In this document: positions 15,375 to 26,820 of the stretch, piece after piece | How positions within the stretch are numbered: the stretch's first letter is position 1 | Layout: each line of letters begins with the position of its first letter | Assembly: GCA_951802195.1 (NCBI GenBank) | Contig: OX637622.1 | Coordinates: 1,054,001-1,118,000, forward strand | DNA length: 64,000 nt | From: Tausonia pullulans | Taxonomy: Eukaryota > Basidiomycota > Tremellomycetes > Cystofilobasidiales > Mrakiaceae | Direction of reading: 5' to 3' | Made by a program: the position numbers and the translations under genes | Notes under the pieces: model-generated | Seen by the model: only the letters and a program-made list of their open reading frames with translations | Told to the model about the DNA's origin: nothing | Database searches by the model: none

Positions 15375-17511
15375 TCACCGCACCCGCCCACGCTCCCGCC
15401 CACGCTCGATGCTGCACGACCGCTCACAGGAGCGCTCGCGGGACCTCTCGCGACCCCGAGAGAGAGAAGCCGGCGAGGGTTCCAGCGGCGTCAACGGAGC
15501 GAGCCCGACACCAACGATGGGGGAAGGGGGAGGAGGGAGGGGCTGGATGTGGGCGAGCCGTGGGGCCAAAGGAGGAGTAGTAATGTTCGGATGGTTGTCG
15601 TCCTCGCGACGAGGCTTCTTGCGCCCCAAGGATACAGTGGAGAGGGGGCAAAGAGGGAATGGGACGGTCGTGCCATCAAGTCCGAGAGCTCCGACGGTGG
15701 GAACGGTAGAGGCCGGCTCGTCGCCGCATCCCTCCATGGCGTCCGCCCAAAACTCCGCGACGCCGGCATTGTGGGATGCAGATGATGAGAAGGAAGGAGA
15801 GGCCGTCGTGGGGAAGGGGAAGCCGCCAGAGGTGGCAGGGGCATCGAGCGGTGTGGGAGGGAGCTCAGCGTACGCAGTTGAGGTTGAGACGAAGGAGAAG
15901 GTAAGGGACGGCCGGCGAGTGCCGTGGTGGTGCGAAGTCGGAGGCATGGGCGCGACGACAGCAGGTGATGGGGGAAGCTGGCGCTCGGTAATCCGAGAGC
16001 AGAGAGCCGGTGGGGCAGCGACGAGAGGCGTCGTGGGGCGGGTGGGAGAGGAAGAGACAGGGGGAGAAAAAACGCTGATGATGCTGGCCTGGGTCTTGGG
16101 CTGGGCGTGAGACGAAGTCAAAGTGAGAGAGGACAAGGGTCAGCTGGGGGCTCTATGGAGGGTCTACTGCGGAACGAAATCGTAATATTTGTTTCACTTA
16201 CGTAGACGCCCGAAAGTCCGAGGGAGGAAGGTTGCTGAACAGGGGCCTCCGCAAAAGAAGTCTTGGTCTACAAGATAGATGATGGATAGACAGAAGAAGT
16301 AGAAGAAGGAGTGGGGAGAAGGGGGGGGGGGAGGGGGGGGCCAAAGAGAGTTCGTGGGAGGTCAGCACGCGCTTCCGGCCAAATTACGTCGACCTTAGAC
16401 GAAGGCGACAGAAAGGAAAGAATTATGTGAAGTGGGGACGCACCATGTCAGCAGCGTGAGAAGAAGAGCCCTCCGAGACAAATGAGGAGGATGCAGGCTC
16501 TGTGAGGCGCAGAAGTGGTCGGCGCGCGGGCCGCAAGGCCGACCCAGGCGAAGGTCGCCGGCGAGAGGTCATCGTCCGCGGGGATTCCCAGGCAGCCGAA
16601 GGAAGGGCGATAGTGGCGGCAGGCATAGTGCAAGGGCAGTTGGTGGTCGGAAGGGAAAGCAAGTGCAAAGACGGCTTTTCGTCCAAGGGAGCGTGCACGG
16701 GGTTGCGAGCGAGGTGAAGTAGAGAGGGTGGGAGTGAGGGAGGGTCTGAGAGAAGGAAAACGATAGAGGGGAGAGAAGGGGAGAGGAGAGTGGGGCAGCC
16801 GTCAGCGCTCTTGGCCTCAGGCGGGGGTCACGTGGGGACAGCGACGAGTGTGTGAGAACCGCGCGAAGCGAGGAAAGAGTTTCAGCCTCACCTCGTTGGT
16901 GTAATTCTCGTCGTTTGGTTCCTTGGGGATCAATGGAGTGTTGGTCGAAAGCTTGAGCGAGATGAACCGCAAGCACAGGAGGGAAATCGATAGTGGTGGG
17001 TGTGGTGGGGAAGCAGATAAAGAAGGGACCGAAAGGACGAAGCCGAAGGAGAGAAGAGGGACGACTTGGGATACGGGACGGCGAGCCTGGGCCGAAGGGA
17101 AGGAAGCAAGGAATAGAAGGGACGTCAGCAGGTAACTTCGGGACCAAAGCGCGCGGGCGCGGAAGCGCCCTGCAGGCCAGCCTGAGGCCCAGCAGAAGGG
17201 AGGGGCACACACGGGTTTGAGGCGCACAAGCACAAGCGTTGAGACGAGGTCGCGTTGTAGATGAAGATAGGATGTGCGAGAGAATGAGGGCGAGACGCTG
17301 GTCTACAGGGCCAAGCGTAAAGTCGAGAGTCGTCGTCGTCGTTGGCGAAGAGCAACCGTCTTGTGTCTCGAACGTTTTTGTACACGTCAAGCATGGCGCT
17401 CTCAAGGCGGAAAAACTCAGGTCTGGTGCCGCCAGCAGTGGCGGTGGTGGCGTTTGGATCCGACACAAACGAACCGACTAACCCCACATTGGCGGCGACC
17501 CCCGCCAGCAT
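15375..17511 (-). CDS. Hypothetical protein, multi-exon, gene model uncertain
   Basis: The last two exons are well supported: 16267-16202 (TKTSFAEAPVQQPSSLGLSG) spliced to 16100-15375, which gives about 240 residues rich in Pro/Ser, with ADAMEGCGDEP in the middle and an Arg/Ser/Glu-rich tail (RERSRERSCERS) ending at 15375. An exon at about 16630-16441 (starting MPAATIALPS or further upstream, ending SSSHAADM) precedes them. Further upstream are coding-like pieces at about 16960-16886 (LSTNTPLIPKEPNDENYTNE) and a candidate start at 17511 (MLAGVAANVGLVGSFVSDP). I could not join these to the downstream exons without choosing between frames, so this may be one gene or two. No domain is recognised; the RS-like tail hints at a nuclear or RNA-linked role but proves nothing. 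Confidence 0.42.
16321..16340. repeat. Homopurine tract G11-A-G8
   Basis: A run of 11 G, one A and 8 G lies within an intron of the hypothetical gene on the minus strand (a C/T tract on that strand). It is a simple repeat and a likely assembly or sequencing weak point. Confidence 0.8.
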
Positions 17512-19040
17512 TCGAGCAGGGAATCTCAAGCACTCGGGTCCGGCTTCCTTTCCCCGCCTTTTTCCTGTCCTTCCTCTCCCTTCCAAGAATCCCGCGCGCA
17601 AGGAACTCAGTTTCCAGTCCCCGCTTAATCACCCTTTGCACCGACTCTGTTGGCTCCCGCCATAATGGCGTGCCAGAGCAAGGGCGGCGTTTGACGTCTA
17701 CTCCCGTGCCTGACGCCCTTGACGTGTGCTACCACCATTGTAACATGTTTATGAGCTGGGGCATTCGCATTCCTTCCAGTACATTCATTCTCCTCGCGAC
17801 CATACGCTCAGTTCTATCTTTTTTTTATATATATTGAAGGAGATTCAGACTCGCTTGGGATCCCGAATCAAGGCGCAATGGATTTCGAGCGTCCATGGAT
17901 CTAGATACCCAGTTCAGGTACCTCTCTGGTCAAGCAAGCAGTCATATTCACTCCTCGCGCACATGATTTAATATGCCCTGCTGAGTTCCTCGGTTCCTTT
18001 TCCCGATGAGAGAGACACGGAGCCTCGGAAGCGCACCACAGTAAGCAAGGATGGGAGGAAAAGCGGCAGAGAGGTTAGGTTGGCCGCGCGCTGCCGCGAA
18101 TTTGCTTCTTCGGCCTCTCTTGCGCCCTTTCCTTCTGTTCATGCTGCGACTTGTGCTCCTCGGGCCCGAAGCGGTAAGCGGGCAGCGCCGAGAGGTCGAG
18201 GCCTTCTCCGCCAGATGCAGCTTTACGGACCGGAAGGTCCCCCCCTAAAACTCATTCATGCAGAGCTTTCTCCTCCTTCGATCTCACGCAGATCTCCACC
18301 TCTCTGCGCCCTGCCTGCGCGCGCCATCACCCCTCGCTCAACGCCGACGAAGGGCTCAGTGTCCTTTATGCCTCATGCCGCCTAATTAGCCTTCTCCCTT
18401 TTTCGGCATTCTCGGCATGTTAAAAAAATTCACCTCGCCTTTCGAAAAATGCCTCTTCCGTAGCAAATCAACAAGATACGCGCCTGACTGCTGCAAAAAA
18501 CATCACGTTGTCATCAGTTTGAATGGACTAAGCGCGCCTGTTTGCACGAACCGCCCCTGACTTTGCCACTATCCCTCTCTCACCCTCGCTCCCCTGAACT
18601 CCGTCAGGACCCCTAGCACCCGCGTTGCAGGGGCTCACACCTAATGAGCCGCCCTGTACGCATGGCTGTCCCCAAGAGGAGGAGGACGACGACAATGAGA
18701 GCCGACAGGCGACTCGAGAGATTGACAGACTGAAGACACGAGGAACAAACGACGACGACCTCCACGCTATCCCGTCGAATCGACTCGTCCTGTCCTGCTG
18801 GCCAGGCCCAGCCCTTCTTCAGTTGACGTCAGAGCACCTCGCCGGGCCTAAAGTGCACCTCCCCCTTCCTCTCCTCTGTCCCTCTCAGGGTCTCATCGAT
18901 TGCTTGCTGACTCCGTCGAAACGTAACCCTCGTTTGTAGACGACTTCCTCCTTCCTCGCCACACCCCTCAGGCTCGAACAGATGCTAGCCCAGCTATCAT
19001 TTAGACCCTCGACCACCTTCTCGCCTACCGCCCCTTCGCC
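17512..19040. other. Intergenic, CT-rich, no firm gene
   Basis: About 1.5 kb. The plus strand has pyrimidine-rich leader-like sequence (18.1-18.4 and 18.8-19.05 kb). One frame at 18625-18939 (about 104 codons, acidic EEEDDDNES near the start) is open but carries no motif. Nothing else is seen. Confidence 0.4.
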
Positions 19041-19044
19041 TTCA

Positions 19045-19411
19045 GCATGTCGGTCCCTTCTTCGCCTCCGGCCCCTCCACCACCTTTGTTCTCCCGGCCT
19101 CGCTCCCTGACGGTCACCTCGAGCTCGACCCGTCGTCGACCGGCGCCTTCCCCGCTTCGACTCGCCTCACCGTCGTGCGTCCCTAGCCTCTAGCAAACAA
19201 CCACCTTGGCTCTCTCTTACCATACGCCCGCCCCAGACTGACCTCGTCCGCTTTGTTCGCCCCACAGTGTCCCCACACCCCCTCGCGACCATCCGAAACA
19301 CCCTCTCCCCGCCCCGCCACCACCGATCTTCCTCCCGCACGATGACCTCTCCTCCTCTACCTCCAGTGGTTCGATCATCGGCAGACGAGCCCGGAGTCTC
19401 TCGAGCCCGTT
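19045..19411 (+). CDS. Coding-like two-exon fragment, unknown product
   Basis: After a strong pyrimidine tract and AG (…CTTCAG at about 19045), a frame reading VGPFFASGPSTTFVLPASL and on to ASTRLTV uses almost only C/G-ending codons, as the real genes here do. A GTGCGT donor near 19187 and a CAG acceptor near 19243 join it in frame to TDLVRFVRPTVSPHPL, which runs open to a TGA at about 19411. No start exon could be found upstream (an alternative frame has ATG at 19047), so this may be the 3' part of a gene, a relic, or chance. Function unknown. Confidence 0.25.
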
Positions 19412-20416
19412 GAGGGAGGTCCCAGAGGAAGGAGGCACGAGGCTGTGGTACGACGCTGCCCGGCTGGCTGCGGTGGCGGTGCAAGGACCGGGACAAGGGC
19501 AGGGGCAAGGCGGGCAAGGAGGGTCGCCGCCGCGGTCATCGTTGATACGCGTTCCGCAAGGGGCGGTGGTACGGTAGGGAGGGAGATGCCGGGCTGGTTA
19601 TTTTGCGACGAGTGTATAGTGACGGAAGGACGGTCGAGAAGCGGGAGGAATGGGGACGACCCTTCTTCCGCGGCTGGATCGGCCGGCAAGGGAAGCTTTT
19701 GCGTTTCAAAGTTTTCTCGATGATGTTGACGATCTTTTAATTGCGGTGCTGTCCATCGCATTACTCGGTAAGGAGACGTCTCAGGAGGGCTGCGGCGAAG
19801 GGGAGAGGCAAGACAAGAGAGGATGCAGATAGACGATAGCGGAAAACCTAAAGAGGAAAAAACCCCAATAAGACCCAGAATAGAGAGATGGAGGTGTGAG
19901 TTTAAAAATGAGGGCGAGACGGCAGGATATGGAACAAGGCAGTATCACACGACGGCAAGGGGAAAGCTATGAAAGCTGGCTAGCACCGTCGGGTAAGGAT
20001 CCAGATGACGGATGTATGCTAGTGCAGATTGAAGAATACGCAGTCTCCATTTGACTGAGGAATACCCAGGAACGGTCCGTATGAGGGACGAGACGAAGCA
20101 CTGGCGGGCGCGATGCGCAGCCCGCAGTGCGAACGAGGACTTGTGATGACCGGCGGCGGACGTGCTACGAACGGGGTGGCGACAGCGTGTAGGCAGGCCA
20201 AAGCGGGCAGGCGGACGGGAGGGCAGGCAGGCTTGCAAGCACCATGGGCAGATGTGACGAATTTGCAGGGCTAGAGTGGACGGGTGTGAGCGAAAATATA
20301 CAAGGGGGTCGAGCGAGCCGCGGCACGGAGTCATCAAACGCACCTCGGACGAGACGAGCGCCGCAGCGGGTGGTCGGGTAGGCAATGGCAGGCAGTTCGG
20401 CGGGAGGTCGAGCTGT
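19412..20416. other. Intergenic about 1 kb, nothing firm
   Basis: Open frames occur on both strands (for example about 60 codons on the minus strand from 19540 with an Ala/Leu-rich start MTAAATLLARLAPALVP) but none has a recognisable motif or a clear splice structure. It includes the 3' flank of the next minus-strand gene. Confidence 0.35.
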
Positions 20417-21112
20417 TTAGGAAGCCCTCCTGGCGAGACCGAGGCCGTGAAAGACGACCTTGTCTGCCCATTCCTTGCGGCGAGCGAGGGCGAGCTCGCC
20501 CTCGGCGTCGTCCGAGGAGGCGATTTGGACTGCGGGCGGCGGGAGAAGACCGGGGAACCCTTTGCAGTCACGAGGAGGGGCGCTGTTGCTGCAGTCCGCC
20601 GTAGTCTGGGAGGTCGAGGAAAAGGCCGACGAGCCAGACGACGAGCTCGAGGTCGAGAGCGCCGGGGAGTAGAGCGCCGGCTCGCGCTTTTCGAACTCAG
20701 GCGAGGAGAGGGGCGAGGTCCCTGAGGGAGGGGAGGCGGGCGTCGCTGAAGACGACGAGGTTGCCCGCCGATGGAACGGGCTTGACGGGCAGAGGATGAG
20801 TGCGGAGACAGCGAGGCGAGGAGGGATGGGATCCGGCTGCTCTGAAATCAGCTGCCTCGTCGTTGAGCCCGCCGAGGAGTGTGTGCGAACGCGGCGAAGT
20901 GGGAAGAGCGAGGAGACCGTTGGGGGCGACGAACTGGAAGCTAGACAAGACACAGGGGCATCGGGTGAGTCATGTATCTTTGAGGAGACGCAGATGGCAT
21001 AGGTCGGTGGAGAAGAGGATGTACGAGGGAAAGAGTGTCCGTGGTGCGAGCTCACGGGCCGATACTCCCTCGTGGAAGCAGGAGGATGAGAGGCGAGATG
21101 CGAAGGTGACAT
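20417..21112 (-). CDS. Hypothetical Ser/Pro-rich protein
   Basis: A single open frame of 231 codons starting MSPSHLASHPPASTREY. Most of it is low-complexity Ser/Pro, probably disordered. The C-terminal 80 residues have the C/G-ending codon bias of true genes and include SSDDAEGELALARRKEW followed by ADKVVFHGLG. An internal intron is possible in the middle, where a second frame is also open. No domain recognised; likely lineage-specific. Confidence 0.48.
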   Translation of the reverse strand: MSPSHLASHPPASTREYRPVSSHHGHSFPRTSSSPPTYAICVSSKIHDSPDAPVSCLASSSSPPTVSSLFPLRRVRTHSSAGSTTRQLISEQPDPIPPRLAVSALILCPSSPFHRRATSSSSATPASPPSGTSPLSSPEFEKREPALYSPALSTSSSSSGSSAFSSTSQTTADCSNSAPPRDCKGFPGLLPPPAVQIASSDDAEGELALARRKEWADKVVFHGLGLARRAS

Positions 21113-22444
21113 CGTTTAGAAAGGAGTCCAGATAACGGCGAGGTGATGAACTTGGTACGCTTTGGTGGAGGAAACGTTGGAGTGAGGCTGGTGCTTGGGA
21201 TGGGAGGCTGCTTGCTCTCTTTCTCTGAGAGACTGAGAAGGGAGAGGTTGGCGTTGACGGTCAAACTACGAAAGCTATGGAACACGACTCGACCAAGCTC
21301 TGAAGCGGAACCTTGGCGCCATGCCGCCCACCATCGGCCTCCTTGCTAACAGCGCCGCGCCCGGTCCCGCACATCCGCCAAGGCCCCCGGCCTCCGCTCG
21401 TTCGTAATCCTCTCTCTTCCGATTCTTCTAAACTCAGCTCGTGTCTCACCTGCTGCCTGTCGCGACTCTCACCTGCAAAGGAGGCAAGCGACGGGCATAT
21501 ATGCGGTTCGATCGGCAGCGGTTCGCCCAGATGGCGGACGAAGCGGCAGTGATCGATCCTCGATGCCGCTAATGAAGGCCGCGGCCCTGAGTGTGGCAGG
21601 GGGTCTTTCACAACAAACGAGCAGCCACCACCACCACGGACCGACACCCAGAGCCAAAGCTAGTCGGCCACCGTACAGCGGGCCGGTCATCAAACTGAGG
21701 TGTCCATGCTGTAACTTCTTGAACTGTCTGGGCAGCCGGGCGGGCGCCCAGCGAGAAGGGGGAAGAAGTCGGAAAGGTCGGCCTCCGAATCAAGGAGACA
21801 AACGGACTGGCACCACCGAGGTGGACACAGCCGCAAAAGTTTGGTCTTCTTCTATTAGCTCGGAGAGGAAGCAGAAGGCCCAAGAATACCCAGACGTTTA
21901 AGTTGCTTGCGGAGCGGAGCGGCCACCGGGGGGCAGTGAAAAGGTAAGCAAACCTTGGAGGACGATCTCCCGCCGCCCGCGAGCGAGCGAAGCCGGCGCC
22001 TTCCTTGCCCTCCGATCGCCTGATGTAATATTGGACTTTTGTCAGCGGGAAGGCGAACGTGTGACCTGAGAGTTCTATCTGCCGAGCGGCAGGGAGCTAA
22101 TAAGTTAAAGGGGGACCAGTTGTTCCTTCTTCCTCGGTCTGCGTTTTCCGTGGTTCAGTCATCTGGCTTAGTCGTCCTTGGCGCGCTGGCGACGTTCTCG
22201 TGATTCTAGCTTCAAAGCTTGAGAGGAACAGAAGGAAGACGGGAGAGAGACAAAACGAATCAGTGGCACAAAAAAAACGAGAGTCCATGCATGATCCGCC
22301 CAGCCAGAGACAAACGAACTTAATGAAAAAAAGAAGAAAAAAAAGGATATGAAAACGGGTGCTCTTACCACTACCGGATCGAAAGCAAGAGGTTATTGAT
22401 GAGGAAGTACCGTCATCGTTCGCCATAACGAGCAAATGGTTCGA
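21113..22444. other. Intergenic 1.3 kb
   Basis: Upstream region of the 20417-21112 gene and downstream flank of the receptor-like gene. Several short frames exist on both strands, none with coding signature or motif. An A-rich stretch at about 22270-22350 may belong to the 3' UTR of the receptor-like gene. Confidence 0.4.
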
Positions 22445-25400
22445 CTAGTACGCGAACGCACTCAGCTGCTGCTGCTGCTCGACGCCACCATCACTCCTCA
22501 TCCTCGCACGGAAGGGATTATTCATCCCTACTACGCCGGCAGTGGTCCCAGCGCTGCTCCGCGCCCAACTAGTTTGGCCGCCTCCTGACCCATCGCTCTC
22601 CATCAACGTCACGGCGTCCGCCCCTGCAAATGAGATCTCCAGCTCAGTCCTACCTCCCTCCACTCCCTGCCTCACGAGCCAGTAGCTCCTTCTCAGCGCG
22701 TGTGGCGTTTCAGGAGTCGTCGGCTGTTCCCCGTTCCCGTCCCCATCAGAGTTGTCCGCATTCGCATCGAGCACGCCCTCATACCACGTCCTAGGGCACC
22801 GGAGCTGGACATGCTGCCTAGGCGGGGATTGGATCGACACAACACGGGCGTGTGGGTTGTCCCGCGAGGCGGTGTAGGACGCCTGAACGGATGGCAAGGA
22901 GCGAAGAGTCGTGTCGATCTTGTGGTCAGAGATAGCTTCCTCGGAGAAGGAGAGGGGTGAGGTGAAGTGGATGAGGTCGGCAGCGGCTGGGGTGGTGTTA
23001 GTGGGAACTAAGGGTGAGCTCGCGAGGGTCGGCTTGAAGAGCGAGGGTCGGGGGACGGAGGGAGGTGGAGAGGGAAGGTAAGGGTAAATGAGGGAGGACT
23101 GGTGGTCGAACTCGGTGTAAGGAGGTGAGGGGGGAGGTGGCGTGTTGGTCGCGGTAAGGGCGAGCAGGCGCATTCTTCCTTTCCCGTCGTCTTCCTCCTC
23201 ATCGCTGTCCGAGCCGATGGTGAACTTCGGGCGAGAGCGGGTCGACGAGGAGGAAGTCGTCGTCGTCGACGATGACGCCGAGGACCAGTACGAAGGAAGA
23301 ATCCCACGACGACAGCGCCGTTTCTCCTCCGCAATCTCGCTAAGAGCGACGATCTCGAAGTCATCATCGCCGTCCACCTTCCGTTCACTGAGAGATCGCT
23401 GCTGGTGGGATTTTTCCCTCCCCCGACTCCCCAGCCAAAGCCGTTTTAGCTCGACTTTGCCTTCACCAGCGACATCTCCCACTTCGCCCCGTCCCCTCCA
23501 CCGCCTCTCCATCCCATCCCTCGCCCTCGCCATCATCCCCAGCAAGCCCTCCACCCCACCCCGGCTAGCAGCGAGCGCTGACACCCTCTTCCTAACGTCC
23601 GCTGCGTCCAAACCATCCGCAAATCTCGCCGTCGCTTCCTTGGTCCGACGCCGCTCCCTCCGGATGAACCACCAGCCTATGAACGCGACTGCCGCGAGAA
23701 GGAGGAGGACGAGGAGGACTATGAGGACTATGGAGTAGGAGGGAAGCGAGCGACGGCCGTTATGGGAGGCGAGAAAGGGGACTAGGAGGTCGGAGAGGCA
23801 GATTTGGAGAGAAGGGAGGAAGTCGTCGGTGGTAGTGGTGTTGCAAGTGGCGAGGAGGCAGGTTCCGCGTTGCGGTAGGCTGTTGGGGGCGGAGCAGGAG
23901 AGGCACTGAGTGGGGCCACGGCCGATGCAGGTCGAACAGGTCGCTGGTGATGGTATGGGGTGGTCAGAGAAAATCGACGGAGGGAAGAAGGAGAAGAAGC
24001 TCACCGTCACACGGAACACAGCTGGATGAGGCGATGTCGAAGAACTCCGTCGAAGCGCAGACGGGGAGGCATCGTCCATCGCTCAAGACAGGTCGATCGG
24101 CGGTGCAAGAGATGCAAGAGTCGAAGGTCTGAACGAAAGGAAAAAGTCAGTCTCAACGGGACGAGGGATGATACAAAGGCATGTAACAGACCAGCCCAGA
24201 GCAAGTCTTGCAGTCCGGATGGCAGTCGCGGCACGTCCGGTTAACATTGACAGTCGAATCTGGGCAACTAGAGGCCGTGCAGGAGCCGAGGGAGGCAACA
24301 TTTGACGACGAGGCCGGGCAGGCCGTGCAGAACGAAGGCGATCCGGCGCAGGTGCCGCACGAGGAATCGCAGGCTAGCCGAGAGCAAACAAATCAAAGTC
24401 AGACGAGACGAGCAAAACACGGAGCATCACCATTCACCTAGACAGGCGTCCAATGTGGGGCTGATAAACTGGCCTCGTGGGCACTCTGAAACGCAAGCGC
24501 CCTCGAGTGAGAGGACATAACCGTCCACGCAGGCCGTCGCCACGATGTCGGCACGTGTGCTGGAGCTATAGAACGAGTTAATCTTGCAGCCGACGGACTT
24601 GGCGGGGCAGGCTGGGTTGAGATGACGTTAGACCAAGAGAAGATGCCTATGACGGGAAAGGACACCATTTACTGTCGCACGCGGCCTTCTCGTTATCAAA
24701 GTACCACCCGGAGTTCGTAGAGAGCGAGACGACCGTCGAGGCGTCGCACTGCCCTGTGACGGAGTTGACGTCAACGCAGGATCCGGCTAGGAGGGCCTTG
24801 CCGGAGCGACACGAAAGGCATGTCGAGGCCGTCGACCCATAACAGGATGAACAGAGTGGCGAGCAACTGAAGACAGCCGTCAACTAGCGGCCATCGTGAC
24901 CAAGTGACAAGGTAGCACTCACGGCTCGCAGGCAGCGTTCTTTGCATTCCACCAATTGCTCCCCGAGCACCTGCTCCCCTTCCCACTAGGCCCCTCACTC
25001 GCGACGCATTTCCCCGACTCAAGCTCGTATCCATCAACGCACGCTGTCGGGGTCGCCTCAGCTGTGCACTCTTTGACGCCCTCCCCCGAACACGTCCGAC
25101 ACTCCTTCTCATTAGTACCGTAGTAACCCGGGAGGCAGATGGAGCATTGCTGGTAGGCATGCGAGAAGACGAACTGCGTCGAGGTGAGCGGAAGAGAGGT
25201 CCAGCCGGTAGAGCAGACGCAGGTGGCGTTGTTGAAGAGAAAGGACGGGGAGGCACGGGTCGAGGTACAGACACCGGAGAAGCAGTTGCAGGCTATTGGG
25301 AGATGGGATAAATAATTCAGCTCGACGCTTGAGAGGGTTGGTCGAGTGGGGCCTTGCCTTCGGTTGAGTTCACGGTCGACGCCACACAGAATCCCGTTCC

Positions 25401-26403
25401 GGCTATCCCGTCATCGCAAGCTCCGGATGAGCATTTGGAGGCGCAGGCTAAAAGGGGAAAGGGGCATCAGCATTGTTGTCTCGATGAGATGCGAAGTCCG
25501 CCGTTACCCACGTTGACAGCTTGGTCCGAAGAACCCTGATTTGCATCGTTCGCACGCCTTGCCCTCAAAGCCTTCGAGACAGGTGCACGTTCCATTGGTA
25601 CCAGCGGCCGACGATGCGACGCAGGTACCACCGATGGAGCATGGAACGAGGCATGAGGCTGAGAAAGCCGTTTATCAGCGAGTGAGGGAGTGAGAGGTAA
25701 GGCATCTCCGTACTCACAGCTCTGGACGTCGAGCACCCGAATCACCGCCGACTGGTCCTTCATCTCCCACCTCAACGGTCGCGCCCCCAAGTCCCTTCCT
25801 CCCCCTTCCCAAAGCACACGCTGGACCCCTCCAATCTCAATCCGAGCCCAGACGTTGGGCCCGAGGAGGGCGCTCCTCGCCTCCTTCGCGGTATCCTTCC
25901 ATGCCGAGCCAACGACAGGCGACGCCTCGCTGTCCGTCCACTCGGGCTGGCGGAAGACGTTGAGCCCCTGGGCGGGGACGACGTCGAAGTGGTCAAGGGC
26001 TTCGAAGACAAGGGCGAAGCCATCGTTTACTGGGGCGAGACCCGTCAATGAAGGGGAGGGATGGTATTGGAAGGAGGAGGCCAAGATCAAGGAGTTCGGC
26101 GCCGTCGCCCAGGGGAGGGACTCGGCGGCGTAGCGACCGGGGAGGAGGTAGATGGAGGTGTTGGCTATGGAGGCACCGAGGGTAAAGGGTTGGGAGGGGG
26201 AGGAGTCCAGGGTTATACAGGTTGAGGGGGAGCAGATCCTCGTTGTGGAGGATGCGAGAGCTGAAGGAGGGAGAGAGAGAGGGGGTCAGGACCGACGCGC
26301 TCGGGCGATGGAAGATAGAGTGCGAGCGAGGGGAACAAGGCACCAGTCGTGACGTACGCAGCGAAATGAGGAGGAGGAGCGACCTGATCGACTGAGGGAG
26401 CAT
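22445..26403 (-). CDS. Cysteine-rich receptor-like type I membrane protein (EGF-/furin-like repeats)
   Basis: Exon 1 (26403-26358) with exon 2 (26260-25718) encodes a signal peptide (MLPQSIRSLLLLISLPLASS) and a roughly 180-residue non-cysteine-rich ectodomain. The next exons carry dense Cys motifs: an EGF-like block (about 25660-25510: GTCVASS, GTCTCLEGFEGKACERC), then furin/growth-factor-receptor-like repeats through 24.0 kb (CSSCYGSTASTCLSCRSGKA, SSCGTCAGSPSFCTACPASS, PDCKTCSG, TCSTCIGRGPTQCLSC). The last exon (23944-22445) holds one transmembrane helix (SIVLIVLLVLLLLAAVAF) followed by WWFIRRERRR and a cytoplasmic tail of about 400 residues, Ser/Pro-rich with acidic patches, ending LSAFAY. 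No kinase or other enzymatic domain is visible in the tail. Overall more than 900 residues. The topology is inferred; ligand and role are unknown. Similar Cys-rich proteins occur in other basidiomycetes, to my knowledge without assigned function. Confidence 0.85.
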
Positions 26404-26820
26404 TATGCTACGCGAGAGAAGGTGGGTGGGGTCTTCGCAAGCCGGCAGGCGAGACTAGCGAGAGGAAGAGGAGAGAATGGGATGAAGTAAAGAGAGAAGG
26501 ATATAGTGAGGGCGGAAGAGGTTTGGGGGCTCCTCGTTCTGGCCTGAACCAAGGAGAGGGCTTTGCAAAGCCATGGCTGGCGAAAGTCCAGACGAAAGAG
26601 CACAAGGGGAGTTGTCGACGAAGGGAGGAAGGAGGAAGACAAAGGGAAGTCGGGAGGAACAAAGGGCGGGTGCGCACATGCCGTCATCAGGGCAAACGGA
26701 CATGGCCGGCAACCTGCCTCCCTTGTTTTCATTGCTCGTCTAGCTAGAAAGGCCCAAACGTCCATGCAAAATTGTGAGGGAGATTTGACTATTTAATCGA
26801 CGATATAGATGCACTGCAAT
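26404..26820. other. Intergenic: receptor-like gene promoter / GABA transaminase 3' end
   Basis: About 417 bp. The minus strand is CT-rich just upstream of the receptor-like start codon, as is common for leaders in this window. Nothing else recognised. Confidence 0.45.
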
